Of a DNA stretch of 64,000 bases, positions 48,585-60,526 are shown in pieces. Source of the DNA: Gnetum montanum. Its lineage: Eukaryota; Streptophyta; Gnetopsida; Gnetales; Gnetaceae. Position 1 is the stretch's first letter, and every line of letters starts with the position of its first letter. Location of the stretch: the NCBI GenBank assembly GCA_015680685.1, contig MNCI01003660.1, positions 418,776 to 482,775 on the forward strand, in the 5' to 3' direction. The translations under genes and the position numbers were made by a program. A model generated the notes under the pieces. That model did no database searches. It was not told where the DNA came from and saw nothing but the letters and a program-made list of their open reading frames with translations.

Positions 48585-50949
48585 GCTATGGCTCCTCTCC
48601 TATTCATTAAGAGCTTTCTCTTTGGTTTTATCTCCTAGATGTTGATGAAGTAAATGGATGATTTCTAAAGGAAATATTTCTAGGTATTTATACTCACAAA
48701 GGCATGCTATAGTCTAGCCAATGGGCAATGCTAATGAATAACTAAAACCCAAAAGAACATACATATAGTCCAATTCTAAAATTAAAATATGAATTATATT
48801 TTTTAAAAAGATCTATCCTTAATGGTGGTCCTCTAAGTACCCCTATGTACTAGCTACCATGCTATACAAAAGCTACAAGCCAACAAAGGTTTAAGGTTCA
48901 GATTCAAATATAACTATCTAGTGGGAAGGGGTATACTACCACATACTACATATTAGAATATAAACATATTAATTAAATACTAATGATTACAAAAGCATGC
49001 CATACATATAACAACCAAGGTGTACCACATACTTGATGTAGAACATGTGCCAATGACTCATCCAATACCTAATACCCATTTACTTAAAACTCCAACAAAG
49101 CGATTAGTGCACATATGCTTAAAGTAAAATAATTTAAAATACCAAATACACCTTATAAAACCAATTACTAAGTACATAGCTCAACCATGCAAATAAACCC
49201 AAAATTTCAAATCATAAGCATGACATATCAAGGTACATGATACAAATGCAAGCATAGGCTAGACAAGCAACATGTTACACCCTAAAATTAATCATAGATA
49301 AATTTATAAAATAACTTAATGAACATGAATAAATTCCTTAGAAATTTATATATTCTATAGGTAAAACTTAAAATCCAAAATTAAATGATTGGATAACCTT
49401 ATATCACCAAGTATGAACCTTAATAACTAATAAGCATACTTGAGAAAATCATAGAGAATAAATCATTTAACAAATTCCATGCAACATTGCATCAACATCT
49501 TAAGCATAAATCATTGATGTACAAGTTATAAGAGATACATAAGATAACCACATAAGTCATTTTACAAATCTATAACATGGCTTCAAAATGCAACAATGCT
49601 TGAATCTTTTGATCGAAAAGCACCTTTGATCACCAACACTTTTGTATTGCAATCCAATATAGCACCCACATCGTCATCTAGAAACTCCATTTAAGCCTCC
49701 TAACTAAAATCTACATGAAACCACATTTTTGAAGAAACAAAGTCTGGAGGTGTGCAAGGATTCTATCCTCCAAGTGTGAAAGTATCCAAGTTGGGGATCC
49801 ATGTAAATTTATGTGTAGTTTTGGTTGTCTTGGTTGTTCAAATTGGTAGAACTTATTCAATCCCCTTTCTAAGTTCTTGGTATGAGCTAATCATGGGTTG
49901 TGGTCTTCATGCACTTTAACCATGAATGCACCATGATTCATAGTAGCCAACAATGAGCTAATCATGAGTTTTGATCTTGTAGTAAATTAATATTAAGTTT
50001 GCCACAAATTATGATGAAGTCATGGAAAAGGAAGAAATGCAAAAAGAGCAAACTTCAATTAGAATCTCTACAAATAGTTAAAACAAAGGATCTCCAAACA
50101 CTACAATGATGAATCATAGGCCTCCCCATATGACTCAAATCCAAGGTTCAAACTAGTTAGAACACTTTAAAAAATATAATAAAATAGCAGATTCAAGTCA
50201 ACTTTAGTAAACCCTTGACATAGAGGAAACTATGAACTTCAACAACTTTAATAATTTACAACTACATGAATTGAGAGCATGCAAAATATTTGAGAACTTA
50301 AGAGATTAATTGAAAAAAAAAGAGAACAAGAATGATAAATGAGATTAATTTGTGAACATGTGAGTAGTTGTGAACATGATAGTAAATTAAAACCAAATAA
50401 GAATAACTTGTGATCAAAACATTAAGAACATGTGAATAAGAAAGAGCAAAATGCTCTTGAGAGACTTTGGTAAAGCACAAATGGGAATGCACACCCAAAA
50501 TTATAGAAAATAAATGCCTCTTTCTCCCTTGAAAATTCCAACAACAAATAGAACATGATTTATACAAGTGTAAGAAGATTTTCATACATGGCCTCTACCT
50601 TTCTCACCATTAAGGCTCATTAGTAAGAACATCATTCCATTTCTAGAGCATCTCTCTACTTGTTTAACATATAATATATAATTAATAATGCTACTAACAA
50701 AAAATAAGCATATTTGACACCTCTAAACCAAGAAATAACTCCAAATCTAACACCTCACAAGTGAGTAATAACATCAATACTTTGTGCACATGCACAATGA
50801 TGTTCACATTAGTTTACATAGTTTATATTGAAAAATAAAATACCTAACCATATAGGCCTCATACACCTACAAGATACATGACCTATGAACTTCAACATAC
50901 ATGAAAAGAACATGAAGCACATGAGCATCCTAGAAAATTTTCAAAAATT
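48585..50949. other. Intergenic spacer
   Basis: AT-rich sequence with no supported gene or recognised repeat. It may include the undetected 3' LTR of the minus-strand copia copy. Confidence 0.45.
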
Positions 50950-50974
50950 TCTTCTTTAAGGTGTAATATGTGGA

Positions 50975-51760
50975 CTATTTTTCATCTTCAATCATGATAA
51001 TTATCTTCAAAAAGTAGCTAGTTTTGAATTCTGAAAGTGACTTTGTAAACAAATCAACAATTTCATTATTAGTGAAGACATGCTTGGGGAAGATGTTGTT
51101 CTTATTCACGTTAGTCTTGATGAAATAGAAGCTAATAGTTAATTTTAAATTCTTAAAGTGACTTTGTAAACAAATCAATAATTTTTTCATTGGTGGAGAC
51201 ATTCTTGGGTAAGATGTTGTCCTCCTTCACTTTAGTCTTGATGAAACAGAACTTGGTACCTATATGCTTGAATAATTTATGGATAACATGCTCTTTGGAA
51301 ATTTGACTTCTTGTTGTGCTTTTAATTTAGATCTCAATGGATAAGGTGACATAAAAGTCCACTTGAATCATGAGCTTCTTAAATCAAAGAATATACTAAA
51401 TACAATTAGCCATAGCCATGTATTCTACTTCACATGAAGAGAGTACAACTAAAGGTTTTCTTTTTTTTTTTCTTTTCCAATAAGTGAGATTAGTCTCATG
51501 AAAGTCTATGCTACCACTAGCAGATTTCCTTCCTTCTTCATCTCCTCTCCTATTATCATCACTATGAGCATGGAAGTTACGATCAACTTTCACAAATTTT
51601 ATGGAGTAGTCAAGGGTGGGCATGACATATCTTAACATATGCTTTAAGGCATTCATGTGTACTTTTCTTAGCTCTTGCATGAATCTTGATAAGTCGAAGG
51701 TTGTAAATTCTAGATTAAGTCTTGAATAACAAAGAAATCTCAAGGACCCAATCATTTCTA
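50975..51760 (-). pseudogene. copia RNase H region with internal tandem duplication
   Basis: Reads YSIKFVKVDRN, RKSASGSIDF and LSSCEVEYMAMANCI (51755-51396), the RNase H signature of copia elements, then EIVDLFTKSLSEF near 51030-51070. A segment of about 117 bp at 51014-51130 is repeated in tandem at 51131-51247 (both contain AAAGTGACTTTGTAAACAAA). Confidence 0.85.
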
Positions 51761-51968
51761 TATAAAGAGAGGCCTCAACAAATGAAATATATTATTTTCC
51801 TTTGATTTTACAATATGGAGGGAGAGGAGTAGACACTACGCTAGCATTCTTCAAGTCATGACTTTCAACTATGGCTTTAACAAATTTACATTTATGCATC
51901 CTGATAAATCCTTCATCTTAGTCTCCTTGAATTCCAATAAAATATTTTAGGACTCCAAGATCCTTCAT

Positions 51969-53259
51969 TGTTAGAGTATACTCCTAAGTTAAGGTATAAT
52001 CATTAGTTTCTTAACTTAATCTATCAGTAGTTACAAATGGTCATGATGGTTCAGTGAAGAGTCACAACTCCTTACAAAGGATAAAAGACCACAAGCTCTT
52101 AATTCATAATGAAAGAATATGTATAAGAAAGGAAGATCAACTGAAATAAGATGAAATGTGAAATAATGATGTAATAGTATGAATAGTGGTAAAACAACAA
52201 GGAATAAGAGCCATAACAATGTTTGTAATTCAAATAGATTATGAACTACAATGATTCGTAAAATTACGAAAGACCAAATGGGAGCATGTAGAACTAATGG
52301 AATATGTTATCAAGCAAAAGAATTATAACAAGAAACTAACCTCAAAAATCAAAAGGTTAAAGAAGTGAAAGAAGAAATCAAGAAGGATCTAGTTTCTTGA
52401 ATAGGATATGAAGATCTAAAAGTAAGTTATTTGCAATCTGGTCTAGTTTCCTAAAGAGGAAGAGAAGACCATCTAAAAGATTACGATGGATAAAGAAGAT
52501 GATCACATAGAAGGGATAGGCTATGATTAAGGCTATGGATCTCTAAGGAGTCCAAGAAGGCCCAGCCTACATAGGACTCATCAACTAGGAAAATTTTCAC
52601 TAGAGCTAGCAATAGTAATAGGCAAAGGTAAGCATCTTGAGAATGTAGCCAAGAAGAAGAAAAGACTTAAGAAGTATTTTGTAAAATCTAGTAAAATTAG
52701 GTTGGTAATGACATGATGAAGTAGGAAAAAAGTTTGTGAAGTTAAAATCAAGAGAAACTTAATGAAGTACAATGAACCAAGATCAAGTACAAAAGTTCAT
52801 GATACACGTTATGAACAATAATCAAAAGTATATTGTATCTTATGATGGAGAAGTAAATACAAATCAAATGATGATGCATCTCTAGGAATAACAGCATAGG
52901 AAGTTCTTAGTAAGGCAAAACTTGGAGATACAACAAGTATAAAGATGATGTTACGAATTACTAGAATAAAGAAGAAGTATCAAATTATGGAATTAGTACA
53001 ACAAAACTCTATTCATCATAAGAGGATTTGTAAGTAGCCAAGATAGTAAGACTTACAATGCTCAGAACAACCAAGAACTACAAACAATAGTCATCATTAT
53101 AAAGAGAGATATGATCTTATATTTTCATGATACTAATATTATTATTACCTATAAAGGTGGATCTCCCTATAAAATATCCTGAGGCACCAACATTGCATTA
53201 TGAAATCAATGAAATATTAACATAACTAAACTCTAACATGATATCGGAGAAAATTAAAA
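51969..53259 (+). mobile_element. LTR plus primer site inserted in copia reverse transcriptase
   Basis: A 1,291-bp insertion flanked by TTCAT (51964-51968 and 53260-53264). The copia reading on both sides (FEM, then KDLGVLKYFIG) shows the exact break. It consists of an LTR from TGTTAGAG (51969) to CTCTAACA (53231-53238), perfect inverted ends, plus 21 bases starting TGATATCGGAGA, close to the initiator tRNA-Met primer site TGGTATCAGAG. No interior or second LTR is present. Confidence 0.7.
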
Positions 53260-53264
53260 TTCAT

Positions 53265-53560
53265 CTCAAACTCATTTTTCATGTCTTTTTCAAAGTATAA
53301 AATCAATTTTTAGAAATTTATAGAAATACTACATCATCAACATGAACGGATCATGATTACATGAGGATCAACATGTTTAAAATATAGAGTAGGCTTAAAC
53401 ATACAAGCTATATGGTCGTTACTAAGGAAGAACTAATTAATTCTATCAAACCAAGCTCTTGGTGCTTACTTGAGATCATAGAGGAATTTGTGTAACTTGA
53501 AAACTCTATCTTCTTATCCTTTAATTTCAAATCCTTCAAGCTAGAGAACGTAGACCTACT
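53265..53560 (-). pseudogene. copia reverse transcriptase fragment
   Basis: The minus strand reads KLHKFLYDLK-APRAWFDRIN (one stop) near 53440-53500, and HVDDVVF near 53310-53330, the YVDD active-site region with Tyr replaced. It continues across the insertion at 51969-53259 into KDLGVLKYFIGIQ. Confidence 0.8.
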
Positions 53561-54075
53561 CTTCAAGTGTGTCATTTAAAAATCTCATCAACTTAGTGGT
53601 TTCAAACCTAGAAAGAGGAAAAAATCATTTCATGATCTACGTGTTTTGTTTTCCTAATTTCCCTTGCAACCAACCTTGCTTTATGGGTAATAACATTTCT
53701 AATTTTATCAAATTTATTTTTAAATATCCATTTTGTTTCAATTACTTTCTTCCATTTAGGCTTTTTTTCCTAAATATCAATTTTTATTTTTAATTATATC
53801 ATCATATTCATTCCACATAGCATTCTCTTATACCTAATCTTGGAGGGCTTCTTGGACATTTAGTTGCTTAGGATGAAGTGCTACATAAGCTACATTAGTT
53901 GTAGCTTGACCCTTTATCAATCTTCTCCTAAAGTTTGTATCCAACATTTATGAAAGATTATGGTCCCTTTAAATTCTTGGAATTGATGTAGGTTGCTACT
54001 TCTCCTAAATCTTCTCTTCAATTTTATCTTCTTGGTAATATAGGGGGTCAAACCCTAAGGTTTGCTCATCAAAAG

Positions 54076-54540
54076 TTACACTTCTTTAAGAATAACATCT
54101 TTTTTTTTAATTTCATCATAGCATTTGTACCCATCGGACCTTACACCATAAGTAGAAAAGGCATACTTGGTATTTCTATCATCCAATGTTTCCATAAGTG
54201 CATTTGGAATTTTTACATAATAGATACAACTAAAAACTCTAAGGTGAGGGAGATTGCAAATTTTTCCATAAAAAAATTCATAGGAGGTTTTCTCATCATT
54301 ATAAAAATTGATTAGCCATTTCAAAATGTAGGTAGACATGGTTATAGCCTCATTCCAAAATGCATTATGCATATTAGCATACTTTAAAATACATCTTCTT
54401 ATTTCTTGTAAGACATCATTTTTTCTCTTAGCAATGCCATTACTTTGAGGTTCATAGCCACAAGTAGTTTGGTTACCAATACCATAAATTTCATAAAATT
54501 CATCAAACTTATTATTCACAAACTTAACCCTTCTATCACT
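54076..54540 (-). pseudogene. copia integrase fragment
   Basis: An open stretch of about 147 codons reading TTCGYEPQSNGIAKRKN, then FWNEAITMSTYILKWLIN, HLRVFSCIYYVKIP and GVRSDGYKCYDEIKKKDV. This is the C-terminal half of the copia integrase core and its adjoining domain. The catalytic Glu is missing: the position of the family's ER-KN block reads AKRKN. Confidence 0.85.
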
Positions 54541-55825
54541 TTTAATGCTTTTGGCTTTATAGCCAATTCTATTTTTCTATTAACTTTTTGAAATTTTGAA
54601 AAACTTCCAATACTTCATCTGTAGCATGCAAAATATATGGTCATGTATGTTTAGACAAATCATCAAGTATTACAAGAAAATATTTACCTCCATTTCTTTA
54701 AATAATAAGCATTTGACTTACAACATCCATGTGCAGAAAATCTAATGACATTAATCTCCTTTGATTGTGTTTGGAATGTGGTATCATTTTTTGCTTCCCA
54801 AACATGCATGTTTCACACTCATCTTGTGGCACTTCTAGAAGTTTATTCTAATGACATCTTGATTCTTCAATAACTTTTTAAGACTTAAGTAGGAAACATG
54901 TCCAACCTTCTAATGTCAAAGTCTAGCAGCAACAAATTTTGAATAACTTGTAATTTCTTCTTTTGAATGGATAGCTCCAAGATAGTAGATCTAATTTTCC
55001 ATTATGGAAATCTTGAAAACAATATCAAACTCATTGGAAATTACACATTTATTATTTTCAAATGGAACCCTACTACCTTTCTTACACATTTGATCAATAA
55101 CAAGAAAGGAATTAGATAATTATGGTACATATAAAGCATCATAAAAAAGAATGATAGTGTACCTACCTACACCTTCAATTTTATAAAATGTATTATCTCC
55201 TACTTTAATAGACCCATGTTTTCAAGGTTTAATGTAATTAGTAAAAGTCATGTGGTTGAAATAATGTGTCTACAAGCCATGTATGAGAATTCATTTTTCT
55301 AGAGAGAAAAAAGCAACAAAATAATTTTTTGTGCCTTCAATTGGTCCTTTTCCTTTGTCTTGGATTGATGAAGAATACTCTCCTTAGGGTTAATTGTTGT
55401 CTTTTGTTGAGTTGTTTTTGGTCCCTCAGTTGCTTTAACACCTAACCTTAATATGTCCCCTCTTGTTTCAATACTTTCACATCCATTAGTCTCTTCCTTG
55501 GAAGCTTGATTTGCCTCTCTCTCTTCAAAATTTGCCTATTTCTCTATAGTTCTAAAAATTCTAGAAATTTTGGCCCTATTTATATCATTTTGAAGGCATT
55601 CCTTCCTTTATTGTCACATCTCCTACATTAATCTCTACCTCTTTGGGAGTTTTAGGCAACATAGGCATTATCATTTTGGAAATTGAAGGTCTTTAGCTCT
55701 TGTAGAACTGTTAGGCTAGATACCAACTCATCAATAGTGTAAGAGAATAGATCTTGAACTATGATAATCACAAAATTTTGATACCTATAGTCTTCATATA
55801 AGACTTTAATAACCTTGTGGATTTT

Positions 55826-56200
55826 TTACCTCCTGAAATAATCACATTGATACTCACCTAAATTCTTTAACATAATAAATAACCTATGAAGAAAATGATT
55901 CATGAACTCACCCTTATGCATTTTAAAATTATCAAATTCAAATATGAGTTCGAGCTTCTTGAGTTGTTGGTTTACTAAATCTCTAATAAACTCTTTGTGC
56001 AATGCCCCCAACATTACTTGGATGTCTTCTTGACTATGATCCTAGCACCAATTGATTCCAACATAGATGTACAAATAATCATTTTAACAAAAGAGTCTTG
56101 TTTTTGGATGATCTTCCATTCCTCCATTTCTTATCTTGATAAAGAATCAATATTTGCAAGAACTTCAAACCATTTTCAACACAATTTCAAACTTCATTGA
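55826..56200 (-). pseudogene. copia gag fragment
   Basis: Short minus-strand frame with KLELIFEFDNFKMHKGEFMN and HRLFIMLKNLGEY, resembling the UBN2-type copia gag. Upstream codons are broken by stops. Confidence 0.65.
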
Positions 56201-57381
56201 TTTATAATAAAGATCTTATGAGGTGACCTTGAAATGTAAAATCCTGAAAACCATTGAAAATCAAAGAATACCTAGGAATTTCCTTACTTGTCATGTTGAA
56301 GACTATGACTTTAATACCACCATAAAAGATTTATACAATGAAATAAGAGGCTTGAGATGTATTGATGGTAGAAGTTTCAACTCCCAACTCCATTAGGAAG
56401 ATCATCATGAGTTAGATCATGAGTTTAGAAGAAGTCATGGTATTATAACAAAGAGTCATGCTATTTACTACAAGTTATGGTGACGCTGAAACAATAAGGA
56501 ATTCGAAAACTAAGAATACCATGACTCATGATATTATAGTATGAGTTGTGATTAGAGACCATGAGTCAACCATGAGTTATGGTTGAAATAAAAAAATGTT
56601 GAATTTGGAGATGACGTCATGTCTACAAAAGATGCAATAATGAGTCTCTTGGTGTTTTAGGATAGAAGACAATAATTTTTTATTTTTATTATATAATAGG
56701 AGTTTATTTTAATAAAATTAGGAAATTTCTAGATTGATGGATAGTTGTAATGTTATTTTGGCCCCCATCCATATATATATATATTTAATTTTTAAGGTTT
56801 TTTTATCATTGGAGGCTATATTGTATTATTTTTAGTAAACTTTGCCCCACTTGTCACATATATATATATCCAAGGCATCTCTCAAAAATTTGTATAAAGA
56901 AATAATCAATATGATTTCAGCAAGAATTTAACTATTTCATCATCAATTCATCATCTCTCCCTCATAAAAAAATAATTTGATATGATGTTAGATTTATTTA
57001 AAAGCTAATAAATGTGGGAAGGTTCAGTTAAAATGTTAGCATAAAAAACTTAACTTTTGAGTTTTCATTTATCAAATTTGCTCTTCTAGAATAACTATGT
57101 TTTTTGATAGATTGGAAAGAACATAACATAAACTTAGCTTCTAGATATATTTTTTAGTACTTCCTTTTTATAAATTGTAGAGACCTTCCTAAAATTTCTA
57201 AAAATACAAATTATAATAGCTAATTATTTTTAAATTCAAGATAACCAAGAAATTATTTCACTAACTAAAATTCCTTCACTTGGTATCAAAGAGCCAAGTT
57301 CATCTACAAAAATGAGAATAAAAGACAACCATATGCTCCATCATCTTCGATGAATCTTAAGATTTCACCCTATGGGTAAGG

Positions 57382-58140
57382 ATGATGAAAGGCCTCCTTG
57401 AACATAATGACTATTGTAAAATAGTTGAAACATGTTTCAAATTCATCCATGACTTTGAAGATTTCACCAAATTACAAATGAAAGAATATGAAACAAAGAA
57501 GAAGAATAATAATTTGGCTCTCATGAGGCTATTGGCTAGTGTCTTACAAGTTATTTTTGGTAGATACATTCTTCATATAATTTTCAAAGAAGCATAGAAT
57601 AATATCTAATTTGAATACAAGAGAAGCTTATAAAATTAACAATTATAGCAAATAATCTACAAACAAAAATTTGATACCTTGGAAATTAGAAGAAATGAAA
57701 GTGTCAAAGACTTTTTTATTAGAATATATGATAGCTTACAAAAAATAGATGAATATAGCTACAAATATATCTATGGGTAAAATATTTAGAAATTTGTTCA
57801 AGCTCTCTACATAGAATCAAGATTTGAAAACTTGATGAAAAATATTACTCTTGCAAAGGACTTCAACATAGTATTGATGAATAGCGGTCTCAAGTCAAAA
57901 CCCTACAAAGTATGAAAAATAACAAACAATCTAGTGAAGATGATCAAGCCTACATAACTAACCAAAGAGGAAGAGGTACACAAGAAAGATTTATATGGAG
58001 AGAAAGCATCAATTACCAGAATGATGATCAAGAAACAAACTCAAAAGAAAATGGTGTTAAAAATGCAAGAGGAAGAAAAAGGGGTTTAGCTAAAGAAAGA
58101 AGTAGATGGAATCAATTTGGAAGACAAAGATAGGATCAAG
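57382..58140 (+). pseudogene. copia gag, broken
   Basis: Opens with ATGATGAAAGGCCTCC, reading HNDYCKIVE and FTKLQMKEYETKKKNN (57400-57520), typical of copia gag. After stops near 57595 the reading resumes in fragments with ESVKDFF (about 57690-57710), ending in a basic tail (about 58060-58130). Confidence 0.7.
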
Positions 58141-58381
58141 ACTTAGTACCATATTAAAAATTCTACAAAATAAAAGGTCATACCATTAACTAATGCTTGA
58201 CCAAAATTGGTTTTGAAATAATATACAAGATACTCCCTCATCATCTCAATCATCTCAAGAATAAGAGCTAGGTAATTATGTGGTCTTCAATTCAATTAAA
58301 GAAATAAAGCAAAATTTTTGGACTATAGAGAGTGGATGCACCAATCACATGACACCCTAAAAAAATTATCTTCTAAATTAC

Positions 58382-58406
58382 AAAAAAAAAAAAAAAAAAA
58401 AAAAAT

Positions 58407-58437
<31 letters not shown>
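58382..58437. repeat. A24-T8-A24 homopolymer block
   Basis: Two A runs flank eight T within the copia protease region. It may be a true low-complexity expansion or an assembly artefact. Confidence 0.9.
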
Positions 58438-59089
58438 CAATCTTGGCAACATCAAAATTGGAGATGGAAATTACTTAGTCATAGAAGGAATAGAATATTA
58501 TGTAGCTTAATTAAACAATGGACAAAAAGTTACCATTTCTAATGTGTATTATGTTCCTAACCTTTTGAACCCTATCATTTCTATTGGATAAGTCTCTAAT
58601 GAAGAAAATAGTATCATCTCAAGAGAAATTTTTACATTATCAACAAATCCAGTGATGAAGAAATTATGAAAATTAAAGCTTTGAATAACAGAATATATTG
58701 CCTTGAACGCAACTATCTCAATGAAGAAAGAGACATCATAAGTAACCATAATACTCAAGAAAAGCATGTCCTTATGATAGAATCTAATCAAATCCCAAAC
58801 CAAGATAAAGTTAAGTAAAAGGATAATAAAGATTTTAGCAAGTCTAGACTTTGGCATGATAGGCTTGGTTACAACTCCTATAACAAAATTGTAACAATGA
58901 TAAAATAGGAAAAAACTATAGAAATAAAAATTTATATATTCATAGGAAAAATGTGAGACTTGCATACAAAGAAATAAAACCAACTCTCCTCATAACTCTT
59001 ACATGGTAAAGAAGGAAAAAAACTATTTGATCTTCTACATATGAATTTTTATTTTTGGATTAATACCCACTATTTTAATAGGAGGGAAA

Positions 59090-59740
59090 AATTATTTCAT
59101 GGTTATAGTAGATGACTACTCAAGATATACTTGGACATATAATCTTAAGCAAAAGGATGATGACATCAAATACTTTGAAACTGTCCACAAACTGATTGAA
59201 GACTTCATGAATGTCAAGATTAAGGCCATCAAGTTAGACAAATAAGGTGAATCCATAAATAAAGAATTTGACAAGTTTTATAAATAAAATGGTATCTTTC
59301 ATTAGACTACGTGTGGATATAACCCATAATTAAATGGACTAGTCGAAAGAAAGAATAAAACAATACAATACATGACAATGTGCTTACTAAAGAATGTTTG
59401 ACTACCTAACTAATATTGAAGTATAGTTGTCATAGTTAGTTGTTACATTTCTAATGAAATTACCACCAAAAGAAATGAAGACATATCTCTACATGAAGTT
59501 CTATATAGTAGAATTTCTAACCTAATTTATATGAGAATATTTGGGTATCATTGCTATGTAAAGACCTCAAAAAATATCATTGATAAACTTGAAGAAAGAG
59601 GAAAGAAATGCATCTTTCTTAGTTATGATTCTCACACCAGTGGATATAGGTGTTATGAACTAATGAATAAGAAATGGCATGTTTCAAGGGATGCTATATT
59701 TGATGAAAAAAATTTTAGTGCAAGTGATTTTTTCAAGTAA
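59090..59740 (+). pseudogene. copia integrase, broken
   Basis: Reads VIVDDYSRYTW (about 59105-59135), TTCGYNP (about 59310), NGLVERKNKT (catalytic Glu present), RIFGYHCYVKTSKNIIDKLEERGK (in part) and HTSGYRCYELMNKKW (to 59680). Stops occur throughout. It is a different family from the minus-strand copy. Confidence 0.85.
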
Positions 59741-60189
59741 TAAGAGAAATCATACACATATCAAAGTTCAAAACCTTGGGTTCAATGAGACCATCCTCAC
59801 ACTCAAATGCTAGACATAATTTTAAAAGAAGAACTACTAGATATCACAATATTACAAATATGACCTATTACACAGTCTCAAATAAACCAACCAACGTCAA
59901 TGAAGCCATGAAATTAAATGTCTATAAAGAAGTTATGAACAAAGAGTATAATGCCATCCTAAGAAATAACATATGGAAATTAGTGGACAAACCAAAAGAA
60001 AAAAGTTTATTAATTGCAAGTGGCCATATAAAACAAATTAAAATGAGAAAGGAGAAGTCATAACACACAAAGAAAGACTTATGGTAAGAGAATTTAAAAA
60101 AAAATACATTAACAATGAAAAATGTTTGCACTAGTGGCCAAATTTGAAATTGTCAAGCTCATTCTCTCCATAGCAATATATAAAGATCT

Positions 60190-60526
60190 AAAGGTTCAAA
60201 AAATGGATGTCAACTTAACATTTCTAAATGTATACATCAAACAATAAGTATACATCTACTAGGCTGAAGGTTATTTTATCAAAGAAAAAGAGAATGAAGT
60301 ATGAAAACTCAACAAAGCTCTATATAGCCTAAAGTAAGCACCTAGGGCTTGGTTCCAGAAAATTAATGACTATCTCATTAAAAATAATTATCAAAATTGT
60401 ATGTTTGAACCAACACTATATTTCACAAATAAAGGAGATGAATGCATCATCATATGAATATAGGTAGATGACATTACCTTTATTGCTACCAATAAAAAGT
60501 TAGTAGAAGATGTCAAGAATGACATG
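60190..60526 (+). pseudogene. copia reverse transcriptase, interrupted by element C
   Basis: Reads KMDVNLTFLNVYIK, LNKALYSLK-APRAWFQKIN (one stop) and VDDITFIATNKKLVEDVKNDM before element C begins. The remainder should lie beyond the right edge of element C. Confidence 0.85.

Larger units (their letters stand above)
50950..56319 (-). mobile_element. Degenerate Ty1/copia retrotransposon (minus strand)
   Basis: Going down from 56319 the minus strand shows a TGGTATTAAAGTC primer site (56307-56319, like the initiator tRNA-Met site), gag fragments (56200-55826), integrase (about 54540-54076), reverse transcriptase (about 53560-53265 and 51960-51880) and RNase H (51755-50975). The order gag, integrase, reverse transcriptase, RNase H defines copia. 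It is full of stops and frameshifts. LTR borders were not identified. Confidence 0.85.
56597..60526 (+). mobile_element. Degenerate Ty1/copia retrotransposon (plus strand), split by element C
   Basis: Order: putative LTR 56597-57278, primer site TGGTATCAAAGAGCC (57281-57295, near the initiator tRNA-Met site), gag (57382-58140), protease motif TIESGCTNHMT (58322-58355), integrase (about 59090-59740), and reverse transcriptase from about 60190, cut at 60526 by element C. Many stops. The 5' LTR start (TGTTGAATTTGG) is a guess from the TG terminus. Confidence 0.82.
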
